Assembly (NCBI RefSeq): GCF_044326205.1
Contig: NZ_JBIRCY010000013.1
Location: forward strand, 62,001-126,000
From: Kumtagia sp044326205
GTDB lineage: Bacteria; Pseudomonadota; Alphaproteobacteria; Rhizobiales; Rhizobiaceae
Length of the DNA: 64,000 bases
Reading direction: 5' to 3'
The notes under the pieces are model-generated. The model was not told the DNA's origin. It saw only the letters and a list, made by a program, of their open reading frames with translations, and searched no databases. Below are positions 26,687-35,144 of this stretch, one piece after another; position 1 is the stretch's first letter, and the number at the start of each line of letters is the position of its first letter. The position numbers and the translations under genes are program-made.

Positions 26687-27673
26687 TCAGCCCGCGAGGC
26701 GCGCGCGAAACAAGTTGGAGCCCTCCGGCAGGCGCGACCTGGAGATATCCCGGAATCCAGCCTCGGTCATCCAGGCGCGATACTGACCTTCAGTGTAGGC
26801 TTCGCCGTGGCGATAGAGGTTCAGGAAGGTGAGATTGAGAAAGACACCCTCAGGCGGGCCGAGGCGGTCGTCATCGACGACACCCGACCCCGCAATTACA
26901 ATCTCGCCCCCGGGGTTGAGGCAACGCGCCGCGTTCAGGATCGACCTGCGCGCCTGGTCCGGCGGAAGGACCTGGACGACGGCCTTCATGACCGCCAGAT
27001 CGTGCCGGCCGACCGACGGCGCGACGGTTATGTCCCCCACTTCGACAACCACGTCGCCGGCACCGTATTCCGACAGGATCTTTGGCGCGACCGCTGCGAC
27101 CGTCGGGAGTTCCATCAGCGTCGCCGCAAGCTGCGGCCACCGCTCGCGAAGTCCGACGAGAATGGTTCCGGCGCCTCCGCCGATATCGATCACCGAGCCG
27201 ATCGCCGAGAGGTCCATCTCCTGGGCTAGGTGCCGGCCGAAACTCAACCCGCCCGGTGCGAGCATGCGGCTGAAGGCCGCCGCCGACTCTGGCCCCGCTT
27301 CGGAAAAGTCGTGCAGCGCGGCCGGCCGGTTCTGCCGCAGCGACTCGGCGGTCAGCAGGTCGGCTCCCCAGAGTTCACGCAGGAGCGCATGGTCGCCGCC
27401 GCGATAGGTCGGCTTGGACGCGTCGAGGAAGGCCGACGCTTCGGCTCCGTTGCGAAATCGACCGTCCTCGACTTCGAGAAAGCCGATGCTGGCGAGCGCG
27501 AAGAGGAGCCGCGACAGACGATCGGGCTCGACTTTGAGCGCGGCCCCAAGGCTGTCAGCAGTTAGCGCGCCGTCGCCGATCCGGGTGAAGATGCCAAGGT
27601 CCAACCCGGCGCGAAGCGCCAGGGCGGGGGGCACCGCTGCGATCAGTTTGTCGATCCGATCAGAATCCACCAT
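26687..27673 (-). CDS. SAM-dependent O-methyltransferase (family 2)
   Basis: 328 residues; GGAAGGGG precedes the ATG. An N-terminal winged-helix dimerisation domain (ALRAGLDLGIF ... LSRLLFALASIGFLEV) is followed by a Rossmann methyltransferase domain: IDIGGGAGTILVGL for SAM, VVVEVGDI, DLAVMKAVVQVLPPDQA and LNPGGEIVI. This layout matches the hydroxyneurosporene / acetylserotonin O-methyltransferase group, which modifies small hydroxylated molecules. No biosynthetic partners lie next to it, so the substrate is unknown. It is followed by the aminotransferase unit after 162 bp. Confidence 0.85.
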   Translation of the reverse strand: MVDSDRIDKLIAAVPPALALRAGLDLGIFTRIGDGALTADSLGAALKVEPDRLSRLLFALASIGFLEVEDGRFRNGAEASAFLDASKPTYRGGDHALLRELWGADLLTAESLRQNRPAALHDFSEAGPESAAAFSRMLAPGGLSFGRHLAQEMDLSAIGSVIDIGGGAGTILVGLRERWPQLAATLMELPTVAAVAPKILSEYGAGDVVVEVGDITVAPSVGRHDLAVMKAVVQVLPPDQARRSILNAARCLNPGGEIVIAGSGVVDDDRLGPPEGVFLNLTFLNLYRHGEAYTEGQYRAWMTEAGFRDISRSRLPEGSNLFRARLAG

Positions 27674-27757
27674 GTGGCATCCCCTTCCGCGATCCAGGAC
27701 CGACTTTCAAGCAGAGCCGTCAATCGTGTGGCGAGCCAAACCGTTCCCTGAGGTTCG

Positions 27758-27773
27758 AAGCGGCAAGCCGCTT
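27758..27773 (-). terminator. Hairpin after the dimethylformamidase-like gene
   Basis: A perfect 7-bp stem AAGCGGC/GCCGCTT with a 2-nt loop, 14 nt past the stop of the minus-strand gene. No U-tract follows. Confidence 0.4.
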
Positions 27774-27787
27774 GCAGCACCCCTAGC

Positions 27788-29419
27788 TTACCTGCCCAGA
27801 TACCGGTCCAGCACGTTGCAGGTCACCTGCTCGACCATGGCATCCCGGCGCAACAGGCCGGCGACCCACTCGCAAGTGCCGGCATGGAAGACCTCGCCCT
27901 TGCCTTTCGGAAAGTTGACGATCATGCCGTTGCCGCGCTTGACCTTGTCCATCGCCTCCGGCGTCGCCTCTCCGTAAAGCGTCTCGGCGGTGAAGACGGC
28001 GTCCTCGTCGTTCAGCCAGCCGGGCGGCACGTCGGCGCTTTCCTCGACCAGCGAAGCCATGCCGAGCCCAAGAATCTGGATGCCTTCGGGCGGGTTGCCC
28101 TCGCCGGTCGGATAGGGCAGGCCGCGCTTCATGGTGAAGTCGAGGCCGTCGACCTCGTAGCCATAGATGTGGCTCTCCTGGCCGAGCACGTCGCCATAAT
28201 AGAGGCCGGTGTTGCGGAACGCCCAATGCTCCGGCCGGTAGATCGGGAAACCGCGCACGCCGCGCGGAATGCAGCCGCCCCAGCCGGCATAGACGCCAGC
28301 CATGGCGTTCAGGCCAAAAGTCGAGGTTCCGGGGCGCCCGACCTCGGGAGCCTCCCAGGCGTTGGTGGTGCGGCTGGTGTCGGCGCCACGATAGGCGGGG
28401 TCTTCGGCGCGGGCACGGTATTTGTAGCAGATCTGCGCGCGGCCTTCGTCCTCCAGCCTTGTCTGCCACAAAAAATTGCCGGCGAAGCGGGCGGCACGCC
28501 CTCCGCGCTCGACAAAATCGTCGACGGCGTCGCGCATTTCCCAGGTCCAGTATTCGTCATGGCCGACGAAGACCGCACAGTCATAGTCGTGCAGGATTTC
28601 CGGCAAGAAATGCAGCTCGTGCTGGGTGACGAGATCGACCGAATAGCCCTGGCGCTCCGCCCATTTGAAGAAAAGGCCGTCATAACTCGCCCAGCCAGCG
28701 GAGGCGTATTTCTTGGAATGGCCGGTGGCAAAAGCCCACTCCATATGCGGGTAGCGCGGCTCGGTCATAGGAGGCAGGTTGACCTCTATCGGCACGCGCG
28801 GCGCGTCCGGCGGCAGCATGATGAAACCCCGGCACCACGGGCGCTGCGTGCTCGCCCGCGTCGCGAACTGGTTGCGCTCCGGGCCGGTGATGCCCTGATA
28901 GTGGTTAGACCCGCCCCAACTGTTGTAGGCCGTCCAGGACCCGGTGGCGGCGACCTGAAGGATGCGGCCCGGTTTCTTGCCCGGCAAAGGGCAGACGATG
29001 AAAAGATGGTGGCTGACGATCGGCTTTCCGTCGCGGCCCTCGGCGGTCAGCGTCATGCGATAGGCGCCCGATTGCCAGTCGGCACCGATGGCGAATTCGA
29101 AACTCGGCTGCCAGCCGCAGCCCTCGACCGAACATTGGTCGGGTGTCTCCTGCCAGCGCGAAGCGAGGCCGGATTTTTCGAAAACCTTGACCAGTTCCGC
29201 GCCGTCGCGCGCCAGTTCCATGTCGAAGCGGTCGGCGGTGGAACTGACAAATAGGGTTACGACATCGCCCGGCGCATAGGAAAAACGGTCGGTATAGCCC
29301 CAGATCTCGCCGCGCTCGCCGTCCATGCCGGGATATTCGTAATAATGGCCATAGACGGCGTGCCGCCGCTGCTCGGGCGTCAGGCCGAAATCGGGATATT
29401 CGGTCGGCAAATGCGGCAT
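27788..29419 (-). CDS. N,N-dimethylformamidase large-subunit-like protein
   Basis: A 543-residue protein resembling the large (beta) subunit of N,N-dimethylformamidase, covering its C-terminal catalytic-type region: TGSWTAYNSWGGSNHY, DLVTQHELHFLPEILHDYDCAVFVGHDEYWTWEMRDAVDDF, GGRAARFAGNFLWQ and the late GEVFHAGTCEWVAGL. True DMFase large subunits are about 200 residues longer and need a small subunit, which is not seen here. The function may therefore be another amide hydrolysis. It stands as a single gene, divergent from the FAH-family gene. Confidence 0.75.
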   Translation of the reverse strand: MPHLPTEYPDFGLTPEQRRHAVYGHYYEYPGMDGERGEIWGYTDRFSYAPGDVVTLFVSSTADRFDMELARDGAELVKVFEKSGLASRWQETPDQCSVEGCGWQPSFEFAIGADWQSGAYRMTLTAEGRDGKPIVSHHLFIVCPLPGKKPGRILQVAATGSWTAYNSWGGSNHYQGITGPERNQFATRASTQRPWCRGFIMLPPDAPRVPIEVNLPPMTEPRYPHMEWAFATGHSKKYASAGWASYDGLFFKWAERQGYSVDLVTQHELHFLPEILHDYDCAVFVGHDEYWTWEMRDAVDDFVERGGRAARFAGNFLWQTRLEDEGRAQICYKYRARAEDPAYRGADTSRTTNAWEAPEVGRPGTSTFGLNAMAGVYAGWGGCIPRGVRGFPIYRPEHWAFRNTGLYYGDVLGQESHIYGYEVDGLDFTMKRGLPYPTGEGNPPEGIQILGLGMASLVEESADVPPGWLNDEDAVFTAETLYGEATPEAMDKVKRGNGMIVNFPKGKGEVFHAGTCEWVAGLLRRDAMVEQVTCNVLDRYLGR

Positions 29420-29609
29420 CGCTGGCTCTGGCTGTTTCGATTTCGGCGGCGGATCGTCGGGCGCATGATCCCGACCGCGTGTCGCCGGTCAAGCCGGGTG
29501 AATGTGGAAACCGCCAATCTTTGTTTGGTCCAGCCCTCGCAGTCCGGGCGAAACTGGGTAGTATGCGCGCCGCCGGCCAGGGGCGGGCAATTCACGACGG
29601 GGAGAGACC

Positions 29610-30767
29610 ATGACCGATCTGCTGCAACTGCCCGGCGAGGGTGTTTTTATCGGCCGGGCGCGCGTGGCCGGAACGCCGCATCCGCTGGTGGTGACGGTGC
29701 GCGGCGGCGAAATCGTCGACATCACCTCAAAGGCCGCGCCCCTGGTGCGCGACATCTGCGAGTTGGACGACCCTGCCGGCTATGTCAAAGCGGCCACGGG
29801 CCGGACGATCGGGTCGCTTGCGCAAATCGCCGAAAACAGCATGGAGGCCAGCCGCGACACCGCGCAGCCCTATCTGCTGTCTCCCGTTGACCTTCAGGCG
29901 GTGAAGGCGTCCGGCGTGACATTTGTCGTCAGCCTGCTGGAGCGCGTCATCGAGGAACAGGCGCGCGGCAATCCTGAAAAGGCCGACGCCATCCGTGCCG
30001 ACATCGCCACGCTGATCGGCCACGACCTCTCGAAGCTGAAGCCAGGCTCGCCGGAAGCCATGGAGATCAAGCGCAAGCTGATCGAGCGCGGCGCCTGGTC
30101 GCAATATCTGGAGGTCGGCATCGGACCCGACGCCGAGATTTTCACCAAATGCCAGCCCATGGCCTCGGTCGGGTTCGGCGCGGATGTCGGGCTGCACCCG
30201 GTCTCGACCTGGAACAATCCGGAACCGGAGATCGCGGTGATCGCCGCCAGCAACGGAAAAATCGTCGGCGCAGCCCTCGGCAACGACGTCAACCTGCGCG
30301 ACGTCGAGGGCCGCTCGGCGCTGCTGCTCGGCAAGGCCAAGGACAACAACGCCTCGGCCGCGCTCGGGCCGTTCATCCGCCTGTTCGACGAGACCTTTTC
30401 GATCGCCGACGTGAAATCGGCGAAGGTTTTTTTGAAGGTCGAGGGCGAGGACGGGTTCACGCTGGAGGGCGCAAGCTCGATGGCCGAGATCAGCCGCTCG
30501 CCGGAAGACCTCGTCGCCGCCGCGATGGGACGCCATCACCAGTATCCGGACGGCATGGCGCTCTATCTCGGAACCATGTTCGTACCGTCGAAGGACCGCG
30601 GCGAAGCCGGCAAAGGATTTACCCACAGGACCGGCGACCGGGTCACCATCGCCACGGAAAAACTCGGCGCGCTGACCAACCGCGTGCGGCTTTCGACGGA
30701 ATGCGCGCCGTGGACTTATGGGACTAGCCGGTTGATGCGGGATCTGGCGGGAGCGGGGTTGATTTGA
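29610..30767 (+). CDS. Fumarylacetoacetate-hydrolase-family protein (diketo-deoxy sugar acid hydrolase candidate)
   Basis: 385 residues; GGGGAGAGACC precedes the ATG. The C-terminal half is an FAH fold: IFTKCQPMASVGFGADVGLH, WNNPEPEIAVIAASNGKIVG (metal-binding Glu pair), LGNDVNLRDVEGRSALLLGK and AKDNNASAALGPFI. In the non-phosphorylative L-fucose/L-rhamnose pathway an FAH-family enzyme splits 2,4-diketo-3-deoxy-fuconate into pyruvate and L-lactate. The next genes encode the dehydratase and dehydrogenase that would supply that substrate, which supports this role. It is on the opposite strand and converges on the fuconate dehydratase gene across a shared inverted repeat. Confidence 0.82.
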   Translation: MTDLLQLPGEGVFIGRARVAGTPHPLVVTVRGGEIVDITSKAAPLVRDICELDDPAGYVKAATGRTIGSLAQIAENSMEASRDTAQPYLLSPVDLQAVKASGVTFVVSLLERVIEEQARGNPEKADAIRADIATLIGHDLSKLKPGSPEAMEIKRKLIERGAWSQYLEVGIGPDAEIFTKCQPMASVGFGADVGLHPVSTWNNPEPEIAVIAASNGKIVGAALGNDVNLRDVEGRSALLLGKAKDNNASAALGPFIRLFDETFSIADVKSAKVFLKVEGEDGFTLEGASSMAEISRSPEDLVAAAMGRHHQYPDGMALYLGTMFVPSKDRGEAGKGFTHRTGDRVTIATEKLGALTNRVRLSTECAPWTYGTSRLMRDLAGAGLI

Positions 30768-30777
30768 GGGGCTTGAG

Positions 30778-30896
30778 GGTGCGTCCTTCGAGGCTCGCCC
30801 GCAAAGGTTTCCGTCATTCCTGGAAAGGTGTGCGGGCTCGCACGGCGACCATCATTCGAGCGACAACCTAGAAGGGCGAGCCTCGAAGGACGCACC
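30778..30896. repeat. Perfect 22-bp inverted repeat, probable bidirectional terminator
   Basis: Arms at 30778-30799 and 30875-30896 are exact reverse complements, starting GGTGCGTCCTTCGAGG. The spacer is 75 bp. One arm begins 10 nt past the FAH stop and the other touches the stop of the convergent dehydratase gene. This arm sequence is a familiar intergenic repeat in Mesorhizobium-like genomes (recalled, not searched). Confidence 0.75.
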
Positions 30897-32179
30897 TATT
30901 CAGCCACCTTCCCGAACTCATACGCCGTGATCGAGTCCGGCTTCATCTCGATCGAAAACCCCGGCAGTTTCGGCGGCATGTAGGCGGCGTTCTCAATGAC
31001 GCAGGGCTCGACAAAATGCTCGTGCAGATGGTCGACATATTCGATCACCCTGCCCTCCTTCGTGCCCGACACGACAAGATAGTCGATCATCGACAGGTGC
31101 TGCACATATTCGCACAGCCCCACGCCGCCGGCATGCGGCCAGACCGGCAGGCCGTATTTGGCGGTCATAAGCAGCACCGCCAGCACCTCGTTCAAGCCGC
31201 CCATGCGGCAGGCGTCGATCTGCACGATGTCGATGGCGCCGCCGGCGATCATCTGCTTGAAGATGATGCGGTTCTGGCACATTTCGCCGGTGGCGACTTT
31301 TATCGGCACCACCGCCTCGCGAATGGCCTTGTGGCCGGCGACGTCATCCGGGCTTGTCGGCTCCTCGATAAAATAAGGCTTCGCGAAAGCCAGTTTCTTC
31401 ACCCAGTCGACCGCCTGGCCGACCTCCCAGACCTGGTTGGCGTCGATCATCATGAAGCGGTCGGGACCGAGCACCTCGCGAGCGATCGTTAGTCGGCGAA
31501 TATCGTCCTGCAAATCGCGGCCGACCTTCATCTTGACATGGTTGAAACCGGCGTCGACCGCCTCCTGGCAGAGCCGCCGCAGCTTGTCGTCATCGTAGCC
31601 CAGCCAGCCGGCCGACGTGGTGTAGCAGGCGTAGCCCTCGCGCTCCAGGATGGCGATGCGCTCGGCCTTTCCAGGCTCGGCGCGGCGCAGGATTTTTAGT
31701 GCCTCGTCCGGCGTCAGCGCGTCGGTCAGGTAGCGGAAATCGACGATCTTCACGATCTCTTCCGGGCTCATCTCGGCAACCAGCCGCCATACCGGCTTGC
31801 CGGACTGTTTTGCCAGCAGGTCCCAAACCGCATTGACCACCGCGCCGGTCGCCAGATGCATGGCGCCCTTGTCCGGCCCGATCCAGCGCAACTGGCTGTC
31901 GCCGGTGACATGCCGCCAGAAGCGGCCTGGGTCTTCGCGGATCCAGTCCAGTTCTAGGCCGACCAGCAGATGCGTCATCGCCTTGATGGCCATGCAACAG
32001 ATATCGTTGCCTCGGCCGATGGTGAAGGTCAGGCCGTGGCCCTCGAACCCGTCGTCGGTTTCCAGCACGACATAGGCGGCCGAATAATCCGGATCGGGAT
32101 TCATGGCGTCCGACCCGTCAAGACTCTGCGAGGTCGGGAAACGGAGGTCGTGGGTGCGCAGGCCGGTTATGCGGGTCAT
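30896..32179 (-). CDS. fucD: L-fuconate dehydratase (enolase superfamily)
   Basis: Removes water from L-fuconate to give 2-keto-3-deoxy-L-fuconate. The 427 residues align in layout with FucD: the long N-terminal cap (RTHDLRFPTSQSLDGSDAMN), the barrel motif NHVKMKVGRDL with the KxK-type lysine, metal ligands in MMIDANQVW, IEEPTSPDD and ATGEMCQN, and a late WPHAGGVGLCEYVQHL. These are closely FucD-like. It is the last gene of the long minus-strand operon, 39 nt after the dehydrogenase. The homologous family also acts on L-galactonate-type acids, so the exact sugar is not certain. Confidence 0.87.
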   Translation of the reverse strand: MTRITGLRTHDLRFPTSQSLDGSDAMNPDPDYSAAYVVLETDDGFEGHGLTFTIGRGNDICCMAIKAMTHLLVGLELDWIREDPGRFWRHVTGDSQLRWIGPDKGAMHLATGAVVNAVWDLLAKQSGKPVWRLVAEMSPEEIVKIVDFRYLTDALTPDEALKILRRAEPGKAERIAILEREGYACYTTSAGWLGYDDDKLRRLCQEAVDAGFNHVKMKVGRDLQDDIRRLTIAREVLGPDRFMMIDANQVWEVGQAVDWVKKLAFAKPYFIEEPTSPDDVAGHKAIREAVVPIKVATGEMCQNRIIFKQMIAGGAIDIVQIDACRMGGLNEVLAVLLMTAKYGLPVWPHAGGVGLCEYVQHLSMIDYLVVSGTKEGRVIEYVDHLHEHFVEPCVIENAAYMPPKLPGFSIEMKPDSITAYEFGKVAE

Positions 32180-32218
32180 CTTTTGTCCCCTAGTTTTGAC
32201 CGGGAAACTTCGTCCGGC

Positions 32219-32950
32219 TCAGATGGTCCAGCCGCCGTCGATCGCATAGGCCTGGCCGGTCGTGTAAGTCGCGCCGGCGAGATAGACGGCGAGGTCGGCG
32301 ATTTCTTCCGGCGAACCAATGCGGCCGATCGGTTGGCGCGAGATGAAGGCGGCACGCGCCGCGTCATAGTCGCCCTGGGCGCGCAAGCGGTCCTGGAGCG
32401 ACGGGCTCTCGACGGTGCCGGGGCAGATGGCGTTGCAGCGGATACCTTTTCCGACATAGTCGGCGGCGACGGATTTGGTCAGCCCGATGACGGCCGCCTT
32501 GGTGACGCCGTAGGCAAAACGGTTCGGCACGCCCTTCATGCTGGAAGCGACCGAAGCCATGTTGACGATGGCGCCGTCACCGCGCTCCAGCATGCCCGGA
32601 AGCACGGCGCGGATGGTGCGCACCATGGCGCGGACATTGAGGTCGAAGGCGAAGTCGAGATCGGAGTCCGGCATGTCCAGGATCGAGCCGGCATGGACGA
32701 AGCCGGCGCAGTTGAACAGAACGTCCACTCGGCCAATCTCGGCAACCGCCGCCGCGACGGCGGTATCGTCCAGCACATTGAGTTTTTGGGTCAAAATATT
32801 CTTCTCGCCGCCTAGCTCGGCGAGTGCTTTCTCGTTGATGTCGGTGGCATGCACGATGGCACCCGCGCGCGCAAAGGCGAGCGCCGAGGCGCGGCCGATG
32901 CCCTGCGCTGCGGCGGTGATGAGGACGATCTTTCCGGTGAGGTCTGTCAT
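32219..32950 (-). CDS. SDR dehydrogenase, probable 2-keto-3-deoxy-L-fuconate dehydrogenase
   Basis: 243 residues from the ATG at 32950, which has AAAGG upstream. A longer frame would read the heptamer repeat as protein and is rejected. Classical short-chain dehydrogenase: TAAAQGIGRASA for NAD(P), NCAGFVHAG, catalytic Ser in MASVASSMKG, YGVTKAAV (YxxxK) and CPGTVESPSL. The sequence is of the BDH2/2-keto-3-deoxyfuconate dehydrogenase type. Sitting between the dehydratase and the FAH hydrolase genes, it would supply the oxidation step that gives 2,4-diketo-3-deoxy-L-fuconate. Confidence 0.85.
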   Translation of the reverse strand: MTDLTGKIVLITAAAQGIGRASALAFARAGAIVHATDINEKALAELGGEKNILTQKLNVLDDTAVAAAVAEIGRVDVLFNCAGFVHAGSILDMPDSDLDFAFDLNVRAMVRTIRAVLPGMLERGDGAIVNMASVASSMKGVPNRFAYGVTKAAVIGLTKSVAADYVGKGIRCNAICPGTVESPSLQDRLRAQGDYDAARAAFISRQPIGRIGSPEEIADLAVYLAGATYTTGQAYAIDGGWTI

Positions 32951-32985
32951 GGTTTTCGCCTTTCGAAATGTCCGTCGCCGGCGGT

Positions 32986-33034
32986 GGTGAATGGTGAATG
33001 GTGAATGGTGAATGGTGAATGGTGAATGGTGAAT
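32986..33034. repeat. Seven exact tandem copies of GGTGAAT
   Basis: A heptanucleotide array, uninterrupted for 49 bp, sits 36 bp upstream of the dehydrogenase start. An inverted copy (ATTCACC, 33091-33097) lies 56 bp away on the other side. On the minus strand, which is transcribed here, the array could pair with it. The unit is not a multiple of three and lies outside genes. Confidence 0.95.
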
Positions 33035-33121
33035 GGATCGGGCGATTGATAGCCAGCTAGTCAAGCAAGCAATCGTGGCGGTCACTCACCATTCACCCTC
33101 CGCAAGCCTGTACTGTTTCTA

Positions 33122-33574
33122 TCAAGCGCCCTTCGGGCGCCTCTCGACGACATAAATGTGGTCCGCCGCCAGCACGACCTCGCCGCGCTGGTTGATCACC
33201 TCGTTGCGCTCGATGACGCGGCCCGCGTCCGGGCGCTTCGGATCGTCCTCCTTGGCGGTGATGGTGGCGCGCGTCTTGATCGTGTCGCCGATGAAGACCG
33301 GACGGATGAAACGCAGCCGGTCGTAGCCGTAGGAAAAGGCGACCGGGTTGATGACGCTGGCGGTGAGCCCGACGCCGATGGAAAACACCATGGTGCCGTG
33401 GGCGATGCGCTGCCCGAACGGCGTCGTCTTCATGTATTCGGCGTCCATGTGATGCGGGAAGAAATCGCCGGTGTGGCCGGCATGGACAACGAAATCGGTC
33501 TCGGTGATCGTGCGCCCCAGGGTCGTGCGCGAAAAACCGATCTCATAGTCCTCGAAATAGGTGACCTGCTCCAT
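33122..33574 (-). CDS. MaoC-family dehydratase (hot-dog fold)
   Basis: 150 residues forming one MaoC-like hydratase domain: VVHAGHTGDFFPHHMD at the catalytic Asp/His region, FGQRIAHGTMVFSIGVG, and SYGYDRLRFIRPVFIGDTI. It belongs to a group found in acyl-CoA and some sugar-acid operons. A clear paralogue lies at 50796-51347 (shared FSYGYD-LRFI-PVF-GDTI). Its role in a sugar pathway is unclear; a hydratase/dehydratase step on an enol or acyl intermediate is possible. It is 1 nt from the oxidoreductase gene, inside the same operon. Confidence 0.82.
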   Translation of the reverse strand: MEQVTYFEDYEIGFSRTTLGRTITETDFVVHAGHTGDFFPHHMDAEYMKTTPFGQRIAHGTMVFSIGVGLTASVINPVAFSYGYDRLRFIRPVFIGDTIKTRATITAKEDDPKRPDAGRVIERNEVINQRGEVVLAADHIYVVERRPKGA

Positions 33575-33575
33575 C

Positions 33576-34631
33576 TCAGGGCCTTTCAGCTAGGGGCGTG
33601 GCCGGCGCGGCGCTTGATTGGTAGGCCGCCTCGACCAGCGCCATGGTGTTCCAGGCGTCCTCGACCGAACTTACCAGCTCGGAATCCTCGCCGGCAACGA
33701 AACGCTGCAGATTGGCCATGCGGCCGACAAAGCCGTCCGGGAACCAGGTGCCGCTGAGCGGCACGTTCACCCAACCATCGCCGCCCTTCGGAAAGATTTC
33801 CAGAATGTCGGGTTCGCCCCTGGGATAGTCGAGATTGACGCCGAGCTTGAGATAGGCCGCGCCCTCGGTGCCGCAGACGCGGAACTCGCAGGCCTGGTAT
33901 TTTCGGCCGAACTTGTGGTCGTGATTGATCGACAGGTTGCAGCGCAGCCGCTCGCCATAGTCGATCATGGCGCTGGTGCGCGTCTGCGCCACCGTGTGGT
34001 TGGGGTGACCGAGCGTTTTGGCGTGCACGCCGCTCGGATCGCCGAGAAGCTGGCGGATCAGGTCGAGGTAGTGGATCGAATGCAGCGCGATCTCGACGCG
34101 CGGCGCCTTGAGCAGGAATTCCCACAGGTGCCAGGGCGTGTCGAGCGCCAGCCAGGCATCGAAATCGACCACTTCCCCCAGCAACCCTTTTGCGATGGCG
34201 TCCTTAAGCGCCAGCATCATCGGCGCAAAGCGGAGCTGGAAATTGACGGCGGCGACCAGTTTCTTTTGCCGGCAAATTTTCAGGATTTCCGTCGCGCCGG
34301 CAAGGTCGGCACCCATCGGCTTCTGGATCAGCGCGGCGGCGCCGTCCGGCAGCGCGGCCAGCACCTGCGCATGCCGGTCGGGCGGCGTGGCAAGGTCGAA
34401 GACGGCGTTCTCGACCGCCACCGCCTCGGCCACTGAGGCATAGGCTTTGACGCCCCAGGCGGCGGCGAGTTTTTCAGCCTTGGCGCGGTCGGGGTCGTAG
34501 AGCCCAGCGATCGGCACGCCGCTCTTCCGGTAGGCCGGATAATGCGCGTCGCCGACGATAGAACCGGCGCCGAAAGTGACGACGGGACGCGGGTTGGACG
34601 GCGCCGGCCAGGATTGGGCGAGGGAAATCAC
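33576..34631 (-). CDS. Gfo/Idh/MocA-family oxidoreductase
   Basis: 351 residues with an N-terminal Rossmann domain (VVTFGAGSIVGDAHYPAY, LYDPDRAKAEKLA) and the family C-terminal sheet domain (EIALHSIHYLDLIRQLLG). The usual EKP motif reads QKP (ALIQKPMG). Members oxidise sugars and inositols with NAD(P). In this operon it is a candidate for the first oxidation, sugar to lactone, because no other sugar dehydrogenase is encoded nearby. The 182-bp gap upstream holds a palindromic element. Confidence 0.8.
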   Translation of the reverse strand: MISLAQSWPAPSNPRPVVTFGAGSIVGDAHYPAYRKSGVPIAGLYDPDRAKAEKLAAAWGVKAYASVAEAVAVENAVFDLATPPDRHAQVLAALPDGAAALIQKPMGADLAGATEILKICRQKKLVAAVNFQLRFAPMMLALKDAIAKGLLGEVVDFDAWLALDTPWHLWEFLLKAPRVEIALHSIHYLDLIRQLLGDPSGVHAKTLGHPNHTVAQTRTSAMIDYGERLRCNLSINHDHKFGRKYQACEFRVCGTEGAAYLKLGVNLDYPRGEPDILEIFPKGGDGWVNVPLSGTWFPDGFVGRMANLQRFVAGEDSELVSSVEDAWNTMALVEAAYQSSAAPATPLAERP

Positions 34632-34640
34632 AGCGCCAAC

Positions 34641-34803
34641 CTCATCTCCCCCTTGAGGGGGAGATGGCCGCGAAGCGGCCAGAGGGGGTCAGTGCGGCCG
34701 CGCGCGGACCTGCTGTTTCGGCGGGGCCAGAAGAGCCGCCGAGCACTGCCGCGGCGACCCCACCCGGCCGCTTCGCGGCCACCCTCTTCTCAAGGGGAAG
34801 GGA
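34641..34803. repeat. Intergenic palindromic element A
   Basis: Compound palindromic element. A 10-bp stem CATCTCCCCC/GGGGGAGATG with loop TTGA (34643-34666) is followed at once by GGCCGC/GCGGCC (34666-34680). A degenerate inverted counterpart follows at about 34756-34803 (GACCCCACCCGGCCGCTTCGCGGCC, split here only by description). It lies between two co-oriented operon genes. Confidence 0.8.
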
Positions 34804-34813
34804 AAAGCTGGCG

Positions 34814-35143
34814 CTAGTCCACATGAAACACATCTTCCATCTGCGCCCACCACTCGCCATCCTTGCGGGTTTCGAGCGGAGCCTGCATGGGCATGCAGAT
34901 CGACCACCATTCCTGCGTCTTCGGGTCGGCGGCCATGTTGGCGGAATCGGCGGCGAAATCCGTGCCGTGATATTCGAAATAGGCAAAGAGCAGGTTCTCC
35001 GGCTCCTTCAGGAAGATCGTGTAGTTCCTGATGCCGCAGGCGGCGATGGTCGCCAGAACCTCCGGCCAGACATCGGCGTGGATGCGCTTGTACTCGGCGA
35101 TCGCCTCGGGCTTGATGCCCAGAATGCTTCCCATGCGCCGCAT
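34814..35143 (-). CDS. L-rhamnose/L-fucose mutarotase-family protein (RhaM-like)
   Basis: 109 residues of the RhaM/YiiL mutarotase family: LGIKPEAIAEYKRIHADVWP with the conserved His, GIRNYTIFL, LFAYFEYHG and the closing WWAQMEDVFHVD. These enzymes interconvert alpha and beta anomers of 6-deoxy sugars. GGGGAGGAAATGAC sits directly upstream of the ATG, and the gene starts 1 nt after the enolase-superfamily gene. It supports a 6-deoxyhexose as the substrate of this operon. Confidence 0.88.
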   Translation of the reverse strand: MRRMGSILGIKPEAIAEYKRIHADVWPEVLATIAACGIRNYTIFLKEPENLLFAYFEYHGTDFAADSANMAADPKTQEWWSICMPMQAPLETRKDGEWWAQMEDVFHVD

Positions 35144-35144
35144 G

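Noticed and set aside
32951..33085. Longer start for the SDR dehydrogenase reading through the heptamer repeats
   Set aside because: The extension translates the repeat (IHHSPFT units); the SDR domain and a ribosome site favour 32950.
34643..34680. Rho-independent terminator in palindromic element A
   Set aside because: Strong stems but no U-tract, and the gap is between two operon genes; treated as a repeat element instead.
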